Of a DNA stretch of 64,000 bases, positions 1-13,642 are shown piece after piece (position 1 is the first letter of the stretch; each line of letters begins with the position of its first letter). This DNA is from Viscum album (Eukaryota; Streptophyta; Magnoliopsida; Santalales; Viscaceae). A program made the translations under genes and the position numbers. The DNA is taken from the NCBI GenBank assembly GCA_963277665.1, contig OY728136.1, positions 1,971,968,576 to 1,972,032,575 of the forward strand, given 5' to 3'. The notes beneath the pieces are model-generated. The model made no database searches. It saw nothing but the letters and a program-made list of their open reading frames with translations, and was not told the DNA's origin.

Positions 1-660
1 AAAACCCTTATAATCCATCAGTATTAACTGGGAAATCCCTAAAAATTATGAATATCAGAGACATTATTGGGATGTTCTGAAGACACCACTGACTGCGCCT
101 TTTCTGGATCAACTGAAATGCATGACTCCAATATGATATGCCCCAAAAAGTTCACCTCATTAATTAAAAACTGACATTTTTATAACTTAGCGTAATTCAT
201 GTGCTCTCTTAGTGTAATCCAGACAATGTCATGTTGTTTGGAAGGATCATCATAAGTTCTGGAGTACACAAAGATGTCATCAATGAAAAAAACTAAAATC
301 TAATCTAGATACAGGTGGAATATCTGGTTTATCATGGCCATAAACACAGTTTGTTATTTGGCCAAACCAAAAGGCCATACCAGGAATTCATACAACTCAT
401 ACATGCTTCAGAAAGACATTCAGGGTATGTAAGATGGTATCACCCTAAACTGATGGTATCACATTATCAAATCAATCTTGGAAAACACTAAGACACCCTT
501 CAGCTGATCAAATTGGTTATCAATTCAAGTAAAATGTTATTAGTTATTAACTGTCATCTGTTTCATATTTCTATAATCAACACATAGCCTTAGTGATCTA
601 TCATCATTCGTAGCAAACAACACAAGAGATCCCCATGGAGATTTAGTAGGATGTATAAAC
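1..660 (-). pseudogene. Reverse transcriptase remnant (element E)
   Basis: Read on the minus strand, this matches the chromovirus RT from its N-terminal part to the start of the connection domain. Visible blocks in order: SPWGSLVLF-like and LCVDYRN-like segments near 650-560, VFSKIDL near 490, the catalytic motif as FFIDDIF followed by VYSRTYDD near 290-240, KCQF then NEVNFLGHI near 170-130, and VDPEK near 115-100. The two catalytic Asp of the FIDD box survive, but stops and frame breaks occur throughout, so no product is possible. It runs off the left edge. Similarity was judged by eye against the general chromovirus RT pattern. Confidence 0.8.
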
Positions 661-769
661 CCTTGAATCTCCAATTCCTCTAGCTAAATCATTAGTTCTT
701 GGATCTCCCCTGGCGCCATTCAAAATGGTGTAATGGAATCTGGATTCACTCTAGGCACCAATTCAACCA

Positions 770-1300
770 TAAAATCAACATCTCTATTAGGTGGAAGCCT
801 CGATAATTACTCGGTAAACACATCCTAAAACTGGTCAACTACAAAAGGGATGACTGACTATCCTTTCTTTGAATCATCTATCATAAGGCATGCCACATGG
901 GATGGGATAATTTCCACATTATGGAATATTAGACCTTCATGACCCGATCATATATCCCACATACCATGAAGAACATAAGTGATCCCATCGAGATATGTGA
1001 ATGTTACCCGATAGTGGTAATAGTCGATATGAGAATCATAAAACACCATCCAATCCATTCACATGATTAGGTCAAAACCTAACATATATAGGACAAACAG
1101 ATCCGACTGAATATGATACCCAAAAACCTCCAGACCATAACCCTTACACTACCTAATTTCCTCGACTCTTAATCCTAGAATAATATCAAGTGACATTATC
1201 CCACTTGAAGTCTCTATAGTTAATCCCAACAAAACTACAAACTCATCAAAAACAATGGAATTTCTAGAAAAGGTATCGACTAAGACCTATCAAAAGTGGA
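770..1300 (-). pseudogene. Retropepsin-like protease region (element E)
   Basis: Minus-strand translation of about 1300-900 gives segments typical of the Ty3/gypsy protease domain and its C-terminal side: a LFVLYMLGFDLIM-like block and a MDW...DSHIDYYHYRVTF-like block, equivalent to the family pattern (L)DMxxFDVILGMDWL...HxxIDCxxxxVTF. In-frame stops are present. It lies between the gag and RT remnants, as expected for a gag-protease-RT polyprotein. The active-site triplet could not be placed with confidence. Confidence 0.65.
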
Positions 1301-1399
1301 ATCTACAAAAATAATACCTCGAACAGTAGACGGTTCTACCTCACCATCCTCAGGTGTAACCTCAACCGCATGGAGATGACTATACCCATTACCCTAGGC

Positions 1400-2580
1400 T
1401 CTATCTTGAGCAACATGTTCTGCATTTCTTAGTTGGTAAGGGTCATGTCACCCCGAAGTTCCGAATCCAATGCCCCTACCAGTATGGCCATGGATCTCCC
1501 ACTATTTTCTAGATACGGGAATAATGAATCCCTTTCATCACATGGAATATGCCTCTGTCCTTCATCATTACCCGAATTCCATGGGTTTTTGCAGAATCTC
1601 TGCACGGGGCCTACCCTACCATACGCTCAATACTCTTCTCGTGGGTGGGGACACTAGTCATGCTTGTGCCCTGACCTTCCACACCAAAAACAAAAACATG
1701 GTCACCACCCTGAAAAGCTGACCCCTTCTTATTACTTCTCCACCTGCTTCCACCATGCTGAATTTATACAATGTGTCACTTCCTACTATTAGATGTTTTA
1801 CCACTTGTTCGCCAATCTGGTGCCACAAGTTCACTACCTGATGATACGGCCAGGATAACTTCTATGATAAGTGCTCGATCCAGCACTGTAGTAAACCTTT
1901 TTAGTAAACATATATTCACCTAAAACCTGATCTCATGTCTTATCCCATCCTGGAAATGTTTCCTTACACCAGCCTCATCATTAGACAATGTCAAAACGAA
2001 ACGTCTCAAACCGGTGAAATGGATAGAATAGTACATTAGAGACATTGTCCCCTGAGTCAACATCATAAAATCTATATCCATCTCTTACCTCATGTATTCT
2101 GGATATAAGTTCTCAATAAACTTTTCTTGAAACTAATTCCACAACATCCTCATAGACTTCTTTGTTTGAACCATAATGTCTGAGCAACGCTTTGCTTTCC
2201 CCCTCAACATATAGGCTTCTATCATGACTCGATTCTTGATAGGGGTCTCTAAAATGAAGAGAATAGTTTGGATGGACTTAATCCAGAATTTGTTCTATCT
2301 ATCCCACACTCTGCGGTGAAGGTCTGAGGGTGTTGATTTGAAACTCCCTTTTCGACTCAAACATATTAGGTGAAATTTGTCGTGGGTCTCTTTCCATCAT
2401 CTGAATAAAATGAGAAAATTTATCATGGAACATCTCTTCCCTATCTCCATTGACCACCACATTCTATTTATCCTCAACAAGAGGAGTGTTCTCGATAATT
2501 TCCCCATGCCATCAAACATGCAAACGTCTTCTAGGTGGAATTTCGCTACAATGCTAAACATGAGCATCTGAACGCATCGA
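1400..2580 (-). pseudogene. Probable gag remnant (element E)
   Basis: This is the place where gag should lie, between the protease remnant and the leader/PBS on the minus strand. Its base composition is less AT-rich than the flanks. I could not recognise an intact zinc knuckle, and short overlapping frames on both strands look accidental. The call rests mainly on position and continuity with the pol remnant. Confidence 0.45.
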
Positions 2581-3280
2581 TAATGATTTTTTGAGAATGA
2601 ATAGATATAGATAGGATTTTTAAATGTAATAACAAAACTTGTTCACATTCACTATCCAAAAGATCTCACTCGTAACTGGGTCACTACAATCAGCCATCTC
2701 TTTATGTCTATTATCAACACAAAATCTAATTATCAAGTTTACTAGCCTTATATTTTACTCCCATTTGAACCATTTTCATATTCCAATTTTCCCCTACAAA
2801 TAAATATTCCACTTTTACTAATTTATTAAAATCCATTTTCTATTTACTACTAGATATTTTAACTTCCACTTTTTACTCATTCAAGCCATCTTATTAGGAA
2901 TAATTAATTACTTTTTGGAGAACAGATTATCCCTAAATATTACATCCCACACACCCATCCTGTGTGTGTGCCCATCATGATGCATGTCACTTTCTTACAT
3001 AGGGTCTGAATTAATGCTTGAATGCATAGTATCATACCCTTCTGGGCATGAGAGAAATATCAAAAAACTGTCATATCCCGCAACATGTTCATCACCCAAT
3101 TGTAAAATATCATCAAATGTAACATCACATAACAAGAACCGCATTCCCATCACAGGGTGACATTGGTTTCCCCCCATAAATGGGTTAGCTACTCCCAAGC
3201 CAGAGCTCATTAACAAGGCCTGACACATTACAAATCTACAGTCTACAATAATCAATTAGAATGAATGAGAGAAAAACTTC
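2581..3280 (-). other. Untranslated leader of element E
   Basis: This lies between the probable gag remnant and the PBS. An 86-codon frame at 2995-3255 on the minus strand resembles no family I know and is probably fortuitous. No other feature was seen. Confidence 0.4.
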
Positions 3281-3292
3281 CCTCTTATACCA
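3281..3292 (-). promoter_or_regulatory. tRNA-Met primer-binding site, element E
   Basis: The minus strand reads TGGTATAAGAGG, one base away over its first 11 from TGGTATCAGAG, the complement of the initiator Met tRNA 3' end used by most plant gypsy elements. It lies three bases inside the LTR edge at 3296 and fixes the element's orientation. Confidence 0.75.
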
Positions 3293-3295
3293 CTT

Positions 3296-5400
3296 TGTAA
3301 TATCTCCAACATAGGGTCCACTAAACCCGTGCACCAATCCTGGTAGTTACCTAACATCAATATGCCTCCCTGTATGCTATAGGTTTATGACTAGCAGCGA
3401 TGGTGTAATAGGTAACGTGGGGAAACTATACCCTCAATACCTAATTATTCCACAGTATATTGTAATTGATATAATGAAAACATAATAGAACACTCAATAA
3501 CATGCATAATAACCAAATCCAAAATCTCGGTTCAATCATAATAGAGATTAATAGGCCATGTCATGCTATAATGTCTAGTGATGAAAAACAAAAATAATGA
3601 AAATGGTATAATCCCAAAAAAGATATGGACTCCAATTTTGTAACCTCACCCAAACATTTCCTACATCTAAATCATCTCCCTAGCATAGGTCCCTTTCCCT
3701 TAACCTCACTTGCAAGCATGAAATCTGTTCAGGTACCCCATGACGTCCCATGTAGGGTGTGAGTATAACTCAGATGAAACCCACCAATAGTGTCTATAAA
3801 ATATCCAACAAGGAAGATATTGCATGAAAATGATTAATAAATTAATTTTATGTTAAAAAGGACAATATGATACATTTACTTATGTTCTTTAATGTTAACC
3901 TACCACATGAACCATGATTATTGTTTAGAAAATTCATTTATCAGGTCACCCTTTTAGTGTGTTCAATGGATTAGGTATGATCAAGGTTTTCAACATGTGA
4001 TAATTAATCAATTCCTATCTCACTAGGCATCATATCACAACAATTCCAAATTTGCTCACCTCAAATCATCTGTCCGAGTGGAATGTAATAGTTAGAGGAA
4101 TTGGAATCCATCCCCTTCACGAACCAGTGCATTTAGGGGAGAAGCTAGAACCTATGTCCAACTCAATATGTGGGCTTAGATCCTCAATTAAATACCCCAC
4201 TAATAAAATCCATGTGAAAATGTTTATTTATCATTAATCATAAATAAAAATTTCCCTACACCATATCCCATATCATTTATAGCATCACAATTATCTCAAT
4301 AAATGGGAAAATAACATTTTGGCCCCAATCCATTAACTCATTCATCGTTTTTAATTCCATAACCCTTTAGCCATACTTCCCTTTTCCCAATCCTATCTCA
4401 CTAACCATATTCATATATGATCTATTCACATAGTATTTATAACCAACCATTTATGAATCACAACATGTTAATCCAAGGTTATATGTTCTTTCACAACTAT
4501 GTTACACTACATAACTAAATCTATGTCTTGAAAATATTAGCACACGCCACGAGTCTCACAAATTTGTTCGAGTCATCCTCATTACATCCCATGGGGATCA
4601 TGATGGTTCAATTTAACCATTTAGAAATTCATTACCCCATATTAAGAAAAAAATCACCAAGAAATCGTCAAAAGAGAGCACGAACAAAAACTCTACATGC
4701 ACAAATCTACACCAAACACAAGGGATATAATTAGTAAACCAGCTACATTTAATCCATGGGTAGACACACTCCCAATAGAAGCATTAAATATTGATTCAAC
4801 ATACCCTTAAATCATAACCCTTAGAATCACCTAAAATGTAGGGCTTGAGAGATTCAAAAATGGAGGGGAAAAAAATAGAAACCCTAAACTAGAAAAAAAT
4901 GCTAGGGGAGGTTAGCCTTACCAGGATCTTCAATACACAAATGATAGTGCTAAAAATGATTTAAAATCAAAGGAGATTTATTCTAATAGGATCTTGTAAC
5001 CTTTGGTTTGTTCTTAGGGATGTAAGGGAGGAGGAGAAGGAAAATACCAAATGGGTTATAATACCCTAGAGTAGATTTTTTGTAAGATCTTAAAGGGTTC
5101 TGGGCCACACAGTTTTCACGAACAGTTTTCCAAACCATGCTCAAACTATGTAGATGCTTCTGTCCCAAAATACCCCCTCTCATAGTTTACCCGCACAGTT
5201 TTCCAAACCATGTGGAAGATACTATATGAAAATTTCCCTCTTAGATGGTTTTTCGGGGATGCCTGCACGGTTAGCACGAACCATGCATGAACCATTAAGC
5301 TAGCCCCAAAAAATCAACCCCCCATTTTTGCCTCGAACCCCAGGATCCCCCAAGCCTCCTTAAATACATTGGAAGGAACATAATTGACTATAGTAATGGG
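3296..5400 (-). repeat. 5' LTR of element E (far end undefined)
   Basis: The LTR edge is the TGTAATATCTCC at 3296, just outside the PBS. Around 3755-3785 there is a GGGTGTGAGTATAACTCAG segment corresponding to the GGTGAGCTCAAATG..CAGTAAGG segment near the same end of the C and D LTRs. A CTTACC (GGTAAG on the transcribed strand) at about 4917 also matches C and D. Near 5107-5280 a short unit of the type CACAGTTTTCCAAACCATG occurs about three times, imperfectly. I could not find the matching LTR start; the true end may lie well past 5400. Confidence 0.55.
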
Positions 5401-8035
5401 ATTAAACTGTGATGTAAGTAAAACATACCTTATAGATATATCCGAGATCCTACTCTATATTCATCCCAGTATTATCGATTTCCATATGAATTTCTTCTTA
5501 ATCATATATTTACTTTTCAAATTAATTTGTTATATAAAAAAATCATTATTACCATCAACCCATAACTACGGCGTGTCATCATCGATACTCATGTATCTTC
5601 ATGTAAAATAGGGAATTGGAGTTGTCTCTATAAAAATATCAATTCTGTTCTCTTCAGTCAAACTACATTAACTTTGGATAAAAAATTTGATCAGCCTAAT
5701 GACATAATAGAAATGGTTTCTTTATTACAAGATGGATTTAATATTTAATATAAATGATTCTATGGTTAATATGAATACCCAATCAACTTTCAATATATGA
5801 ACAATGAAATCTAAATGTCATCACATAACATTTTTCCCACTTAACGATGTAAAATAATATATTCCATTATTCCATAAAAGCTAATTTCATTTTATTTATA
5901 ATTTGATCCTCTAATGGAAATACCAACATTAATTTTTCTTATTCCCCATATATAGTTTTATGAAATCATAATCCATTCATCACATAATAATTATAATATT
6001 TAACCATTTTGGGGTGTGGGTTACTCATTACACACAATTTATTATCAATTTTATCATCCCATTGGGCTATATGAATGTTTTTTAATAAAATTAATAATAT
6101 AAGAAATAATAAATTGGTTTTACATCATAAACACAGATCAAGTTACTTTTTCTATTAGGAAAACTTATTTTTCCAATGTAATCTGAGAGTAGCTGCTAAA
6201 ATTTCTTGAAACAGTTTCTTGACATTATTATCGTATAATCTAAAAATAAAATAATGAGAATTTAATATTTTTTATATAGATAGTATGTTATTGTAGCAGT
6301 CACTATTCAAATTGTTCCATTTATTCATAGTTGAGTAAATTATATTTATTATCCATATAATTATAATAATAAAAAATCCATCGTTCATGAACATCCCCAA
6401 TACCATGATCATGTTAATTAAAAAATTATAATTAATGGTTAATTTCATAATCAACGATTCCCACCTTATATCGCATTCAATTATCTTTAGAGGTATACTC
6501 ATATTTAAAATAAGAAGACCATAAAAAAGAAATTTAATTTTATAAATATGCATCCTCAATTTTTCCATGTACCAATTCATTGTTATAAACCAATTTATTT
6601 AATTTAAACTTTCATTACTCATATGGGTATATTCATTTTAACTATACCAATGATCCAAAATTTTCTTTATGTTGAAAATATAATCTCAAATGTTCAATTG
6701 AATCGTATAAATCGAATGTCTTTTTATCCATTTTATATAAACATAAACAATCATATTCATTCAGTCTACTTAGTGCTTCATAGAATATTGTATCTATAAA
6801 AAATTATTCAAAAAAATATATTATTTCTATTATCATATCCCAAATCATATATTTCAAAACATCTCTAAATGTAATTATTTTTATTAATTCCATTATTATA
6901 TAATATTCATGACTTTTTATCATGTAAAATGACCATTCATAACACTTCATGTCATCTGGGAGTCATAAACATTTTTAATACTAAAATCTACACTACACAA
7001 TCAAATAATAAATGATTTTTATTGTAAACTATATATAAAACATTTGGATTCATTAACATATGTGATCATTCATTTTAAAACTATTAATGTTCTAGTTTCT
7101 TAATAATTTGGGAATGATATAATCATGACATTAAAATATCATGTGTATTATCATGTGTTTCCAAAAATATATAAAATTTATTATCAATTATTTATTCTTA
7201 ATGTGCATGAATTCCAACATATAACATTATAAAAAAATCCAATTTATATTTTCATTCCCAAAAAATACTATTTCTTATCCAATTGTGTTATTTCAGAAAT
7301 CAATTTATTTTTTGGTAATAGTCCGTCCAAAACTAATGGGATATAATGAAAGAACAATATATTTAAACTCTATTCCTAAGAACAATGTTAGAGGTCCACC
7401 CCTTTCAACTATGTTTTTTTTGAAATGATATATATTCATATGAAAATAATTATTAGTAAGAATAAATTTGTGATCACAATCGAAAAACATTATTTTAATC
7501 ATTTAATTATCATTACTGCTTTGTTTTCGCTCATAAAATATAGAAATGACATTGGACCATGTGTATTCCATGCAAATCACATGTCAAATGTTGGGAAGCC
7601 GGTAACAGACCATATTAATGAATCTTTCGGTATGAAATTTTGTTTCCCAATAACATCATATGTGTACTCCATAATAAATACAAATTATCATTCAATGGCT
7701 TCAAATATACAGTAATATTGTTTTTGAGATTCCCTAGAATTAATAATAGAAAATATATAGGGCTAAATCGTCATTAACAATGGAAACATGTAGTGTGGGG
7801 CTATAAAAATGGTTTAACATGAACATAGTCTATCGTAAAAACCAAATGGATAGAAAGAATCATTAGAAAGACCCAATTGCATGATATAGTATTAAAATGA
7901 AACATATGGATGTATGTGATCAAAATGAGACCTTGAATCAATGTCATACCTATTATTTTTATTTTTACAAGTTGAAATATTAGGTTTTTTCTTTTGTATC
8001 ATTGAATCATTTAACAATTATAATGGGTTACCCTT
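5401..8035. other. AT-rich sequence with no supported feature
   Basis: Strongly AT-rich. It may include the rest of the element E LTR, but I found no terminal motif, coding similarity or clear repeat. The longest open frames (about 100 codons, for example 6272-6580 minus and 7425-7715 plus) consist of AT-rich codons and resemble no known protein. Confidence 0.4.
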
Positions 8036-9700
8036 ACTTTTTACTAATTTACTGATATTTTATACTAATTTTTACTAATTACCTTTTTTTTAATAATTAT
8101 GGTTATTTATCATTTTTTACTAATTACATCTAATTTAAACATATTATAATGATCTACAACTACTTTTTTACTAATTTTTAAGAATCACCCCTTATTTTAA
8201 ATCATTGTAGTTATTTATAACTAATTTTTATTAATCACTAATACTATTTACAAATTACCATTATGTTTTCATTATTATTGTTACACAATGAGACTTTTAC
8301 TATTCTTTACTAATTTATTGTAATGATTACTAATTTTATGAATGTAAAAATAATTTTTATAAAATAATATTTATATATTGTTATTTTTTACAAATTAATG
8401 AATATGGAAACTAAATATAGGGATATATTGTTATTTTTTATGAATTTACTAATAAATATTATTAATATTTTATAATTACAACTAATTATTAATAATTATT
8501 GGGTTTTACTATTATTTTTTTATTGATTATAGATAATTTATAATTAAATATATAGATTTATCATAATATTTTATATTATTTTATTATTATTAAAAAAATT
8601 AATTATTATTCTGATTTATCACAATTTTTTATTAATTTCCTTTAATATTAAATAATTATCATTCATTTTTACTAATTATATTGATTTAAAGTTCTATATT
8701 ACAAATACTTACTAATTATAGCCAATTTTCATTATTATTTACTAATTATGACCAATTTTCAATTATTAAACTGATATGCCATTTACTTTTACTAATTAAT
8801 ACTAATTTTGACTTATTATAAAGATTTGAAATTAATATATTCAAATTATTCCTTTTTAACTAGTAACTTTTTTCTAATTTTCAATATTAACATCAAACAT
8901 TAAATAATTAAGGATATTTACTATTAATTATTACTAATTGAAATTAATTTTCACTTATTAGACAATTTTACTATGAGTTTTTCTTCCTTTTTATAACTGT
9001 AACTAATTTTTAATATTTCTTGTCATTTCCACAATTTGTAACTAATGTTTACTAATGACTACTAATTTTTACTACAACATAGTCATTACCATTAATTATT
9101 ACTAATTATTATAATTAGATGATATTTTTAACTAAATTTCATTTATTATTACTAATGATTAGTCATTTCCACTAAAGTAAACAAATTATCGTGATCTATC
9201 AGTAATTTTAACCAATTACAAGTAATTCGTACTAATTACCATGATTTAACATTCATTTTTAAAAATCATTAATAAATACCATGATTTTATACTAATTTTT
9301 CCGAATAATAGTAGTTTTCAAAATTTATAGTGATTTTATAATAATATTTACTAACTTATGTATGTTACCAATTATTTTTACTAATTAATATTGTTTATTA
9401 AAAATTTCAATTAATTATTTTTACATATTACTATGATCTATAAAATATTATAATGTTCTATAAACTAATACTATTTATTTATAAATTATAAGTAATTACA
9501 ATTAATAATAACCACATAATATTTTCTAAATCTTGTTTGTAAAATGATGATTATTTAATATTAATTAAAAAATTTGTCCTTGTTAATTCTAAATATATGT
9601 AATTCAAAATAAAAACTATTAGTTATAAATAATTACTTCTGACTATAATTAATTACAAATAATTAACCCTAATTACTATAAATTAATAATAATAAAATTC
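8036..9700. repeat. Field of degenerate ACTAATT-type repeats
   Basis: For about 1.6 kb the sequence is dominated by loosely spaced copies of a 9-12-base motif of the form (T)TTACTAATTA / ACTAATTTTT, dozens of times, mainly on the plus strand. Spacing is irregular, so it is neither a simple microsatellite nor a regular satellite. No coding content. Confidence 0.65.
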
Positions 9701-9962
9701 TAATATAAACGGGAATTAATAAAAAATTTAAACACATTACATAACTATTTTAAAAAGGATGCTTTTGTGTTATGAAAACCTCAAAATTTCCTTTCCTATA
9801 AAAATAAAAAAATTTAATTGAATGATTTAATATATGAAAAATAATATTGAGTATATGGAAGCTCAAATGGGGAATGAATGGAAACAATTACGGGGGTTAT
9901 ATATAGGTTAGATTAGAATGGATGAGATAATTTATGTTGGGAACCTAGTCTCAAATAGTACC

Positions 9963-10363
9963 CACTATAAATAAGAAAGGATACATTTTAAATGTTTTTT
10001 TATGGTACCAATCAAAAATAATTATCCGCTAACATAATATTTGTGACAAGTCATTAATACCAATAGAAAATGACTATAAATAACAATGGTTATTTGTGAA
10101 GGGAACCTTCTCCCATCGAAAATAAATATAAATGATGAAAGGTATTTGCAACTGGAACATATTCCAATTGGAAATAACCTTTCCCAAATTATGGCGGTAT
10201 TCTAACTAAACATATTTTTGAAGGGAGTAATTTACCATCAAAAATAAGTTTTTATTTTTTATTATATTTGACACGATTCGAATATTTTTGCTGACTGTCC
10301 TCCTGCATTGTTTATTTTTGATGAGTGAAGGGATAATCACCAAAACTAATTTTTAACATAGTG
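9963..10363. mobile_element. Small palindrome-rich element, possibly CACTA-type MITE
   Basis: The block begins CACTAT (9963-9968) and ends ATAGTG (10358-10363), a perfect 6-bp terminal inverted repeat. Between them are several hairpin-forming units of the pattern TTATTTTTGATGGGA...TCCCATCAAAAATAA, most clearly at about 10088-10130, 10140-10185, 10205-10252 and 10308-10350. Dense palindromic subterminal repeats plus CACTA ends are typical of CACTA transposon derivatives. No convincing 3-bp target duplication was found (ACC left, TAA right), so the exact ends are uncertain. Confidence 0.45.
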
Positions 10364-12059
10364 TAAGGTCATGTTTATATTTACGAGGACAAATATTTTT
10401 TTAGAAAATAAATGAGTGTGATTTTCCTAAATATTTAAACCTAGATATGTGGATGTCATTATAGTATAGATGAACTGATAGATAATAACTCTTACTGGGA
10501 TAGACTGGGTAATAAAATGATCCTAACCAGTTCATGATGAGTATTCTATAGACTATAACCTCCCTAGAAACTAATGACATATATGGCTTGGGGAATTCAC
10601 TTTTTAATATCAATTATTAAGGTTTTGAGAAAATTATGTATAGTGATAACCTAGGTTAATAAAAAGGTATCAAATAAATAGATGACAATTTTAGGATTTG
10701 ATCATATTATAAATGATTATCATGAATGTATGATAATACACTATAGTTACTATTTCTCATCCCATGTTTTTTGGTTTGAATCTATGGATGGATGAAAAAA
10801 ACATATTAACACTAAATTTAATGGAAAATTCAATTATTTTCCTCTTATGAAACAAAATGTTATGGGATTTAGAATAACAAAAATTGATAACATGATTTTG
10901 AAAATTTATCAATTGATTAATCCTAATAACAATCCAACTGATCATTGGGGGTAACAACATATTTTTGAGTCTATCATGATAAAAAATCCTCTTATTTTAG
11001 TGATTTCACTATTCCAACCACAAATGATCAATGGAATAATTATAATAAAATGATATTTTCTTTTCTCCTATGCTTGGAATGGAAACTTTTTATCTAATAT
11101 ATCTATAATTTTAATGGTGAATTAGTTCAAGGATAGACTCTTAATAACAATATAAAGAAATATGATAAAATTTACTCCATTTAGTGGGATGAGATTAGAA
11201 GAATAATTTTCAGTAGTTAATTTTCAATTATTCCTCATATGAAAATGGATAACTAATTAATTGAGCCAAAGTATAAAGATGATGAATTTATTGGGACATT
11301 TGATGCCAATTATTCATGACCTTTAAGGCATTATTTTATTATTACAATTGAAACAAAAAATTAATATTGGTCAATTATTTTTTTCTTAAAACTAATTCTC
11401 TGATAAAATTTATCCATAAGTGATCTCGATTTATATCAGAAATCAGGGTGGATATGGATATCAGAGAAAACTGGTCTGTTTCATGGATTTGATATAAAAT
11501 GTAACATATAATTGAAAGAAAATTCCAATTATATAAATAATAGAAAAAATAATATTTGATTCCCGTAGTAAAAATTTATGAAAATTGAAATAGTTAAATT
11601 ATTAATAAGTATATTTTTAATGATTTAATTATTTAATGGAGGTTCATAGAGAATAATATTGAAGAACTGGTGTAATGATGATTTTCAATTAAAGGAATGG
11701 TGAAAAAGAAGAACAACATCCCCCCCCACAGTGTAATGATTCAAATGAAAGGAGTATAAGCATTATACTAACTAGAGAGTTAATACATTGGTAAATGATG
11801 ATGATCTACATCATTAATCTCCTAATACAAATGATATAGTGAAATATCATCTCACCACTATTTCTTATGTGGTTCATGTTTAAAAATATATTAAATGTTC
11901 AATTATATTCCATTATAGAACTGTTATTGTCTTTTTTTATTCTAGTTCAACCCAAACATTTAAATATGAATAATTTTTGAAAGGTACCATTTTACCACAT
12001 CAAATATTTGAGGAATACATTTTTGTAAAAAAATTAAATTGTATTATTATGGAATTTTA
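10364..12059 (+). other. AT-rich sequence, possibly the gag side of element F
   Basis: This lies upstream of the decayed protease-RT of element F, where gag, leader and LTR would be expected. I could not recognise a zinc knuckle, PBS or LTR end. Short open frames here (for example 10401-10613 and 10757-10960, both minus) have no recognisable content. Confidence 0.3.
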
Positions 12060-12656
12060 ATACTTTTATTCTTCCACACATGATGCCTATGTGAATATGG
12101 TTATTATAATTCTTGTAATTCTTCATGTAGTTGATTTTGATAACGTTTTGGCTATTTGATTGCATTCATTATACAGATGAAATATAATTTTCTATGTAAG
12201 TGGAGTAATATTTTATCTTAAAAACAAAACAATAAACATCTATTAGTACATTATAAATATTATCCTCCAATGGAAATAAAATATATTAAATGGTTCATCA
12301 TTTTTATTTATAAGGGGTATTTATCTCAAATGGTTTAGTTGAAACTATAACTAAAAGTAATTCCAATTGTGTGGGGGTTTATTTTATTTTCTCAAATAGT
12401 TTCTTAGTCTTATTATAATTATTAGTGTTTTGTTTTCATATTAAATTATACCATGTGATACACAATTTTTCCTAACACCATATATGATGCCTCTAATTGA
12501 GTTTTATAAATATATGAGGAAACCCTAGGATAATATTGATAATGTATTCATTTTTCCATGTATGTCTCTCTAGGGGTGAACCAATCCATTTTTTTTATGA
12601 AATTATGTTAGTTGTTTTGGCAATGTGTTGATTATGTGGAACAAAATAGGAGGTCA

Positions 12657-12688
<32 letters not shown>

Positions 12689-13642
12689 CAAATTTCTTAT
12701 ATTTATGGTTAATATGACCAATAATGAGAAGCTCTGTATATTTTCCATGATTGTTCATTGTCTGGGATATTATCAGATAGAAGTTAAATGTAAATAAACA
12801 CATATGAAATCCATTAATTTGATTAATGATAACTATTAATTTATAGTGATTCCATTTGGTCTTACTAAATCCCTAACGTTCATCATGAATTTAATGAGTA
12901 TAGTAATTTTTATATTTTCCTAACCATGTAGTGGCATAATTTTTATATTACAATATTATATATACCATGATTTTGGTAGAGAATGAATACATTTTTAGAA
13001 TTGTATTTTAGTTTATAATGATTGAGATTTTGTATGATAGATTTTCCTACAGTGAATTTTGGTTACAAAAGGATTAATATTTGGATTATTTAATATCGTG
13101 TGATGGTATATCTATGGATCCCTAAAAGAATGAGGTTCTTGAAAATTGGTCTATACCAAAAATTAAAATTGATATCTATAGTTATCTTAGTTTGGTTATA
13201 TATAATCAATGATTGGTGGAGAATTTTTCATGGTTATCTAATTGAATCACAAATTTGAGTAATAATGGAGTTAATATCCTTTGTATTGATAAACATGAAT
13301 AAAGCTTCATGAAACTACAGAGAATGTTGGTCATTGCACCTATGTTCAAAGTACCATATTACGGATAATGGCTTGTTTATTATTGTGATTCATTGAATAA
13401 GGGGATGAGGTGATACTTATGCATCATGATAATTGATGTTTCCTTACAAAAATTACCCAACTAATGATTTGTATTTAGATGTTGAAGTATTTGTATAAAA
13501 AATATGGTGGAATTATCAACATTGATAAATTATTCAAATAGATAATGATAAAAAACTAATTATATATCCATCCTAATGAGTTTAATATGAACCAAAATTG
13601 TTGTTTCGAGTTGATATAAGATAATTAATTCTCTATATATTT
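12060..13642 (+). pseudogene. Decayed chromovirus pol: protease, RT, start of RNase H (element F)
   Basis: Plus-strand translation, with many stops and frame shifts, follows a chromovirus pol in order. Near 12110-12190 a VDFDNVLAI..LHSLYR block matches the protease pattern DFDVILGMDWLSxYR. Near 12480-12600 is the protease-RT linker. Near 12740-12790 a GYYQIEVK block corresponds to the RT segment SGYHQIxVK. Near 12845-12900 is VIPFGLTKS. Near 13050-13130 are EFWLQKD and ISCDGISMDP. The connection domain follows, then RNase H from about 13340. Similarity continues to the [21 protein letters not shown] and WLELI-like part at about 13540-13630, then ends where the GC-rich island begins. The RT catalytic box is not recognisable. 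Confidence 0.75.
12659..12688. repeat. (AT)n microsatellite
   Basis: An uninterrupted run of about 15 AT dinucleotides within the element F RT remnant. It probably expanded after the element had decayed. Confidence 0.95.

Larger units (their letters stand above)
1..5400 (-). mobile_element. Element E: old Ty3/gypsy chromovirus remnant, 5' half
   Basis: On the minus strand the order from the LTR inward is LTR (from 3296), PBS (3281-3292), leader, gag (~2580-1400), protease (~1300-770), RT (~660-1). That is the standard Ty3/gypsy order, so the element's 3' half lies left of the window. Every coding part is full of stops and frameshifts, so this is among the oldest insertions here. The outer end of the LTR was not found; 5400 is a conservative limit. 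Confidence 0.75.

Noticed and set aside
2995..3255. 86-codon minus-strand frame beside the PBS of element E
   Set aside because: No recognisable domain; position in the leader and decay of the rest of the element make chance openness more likely.
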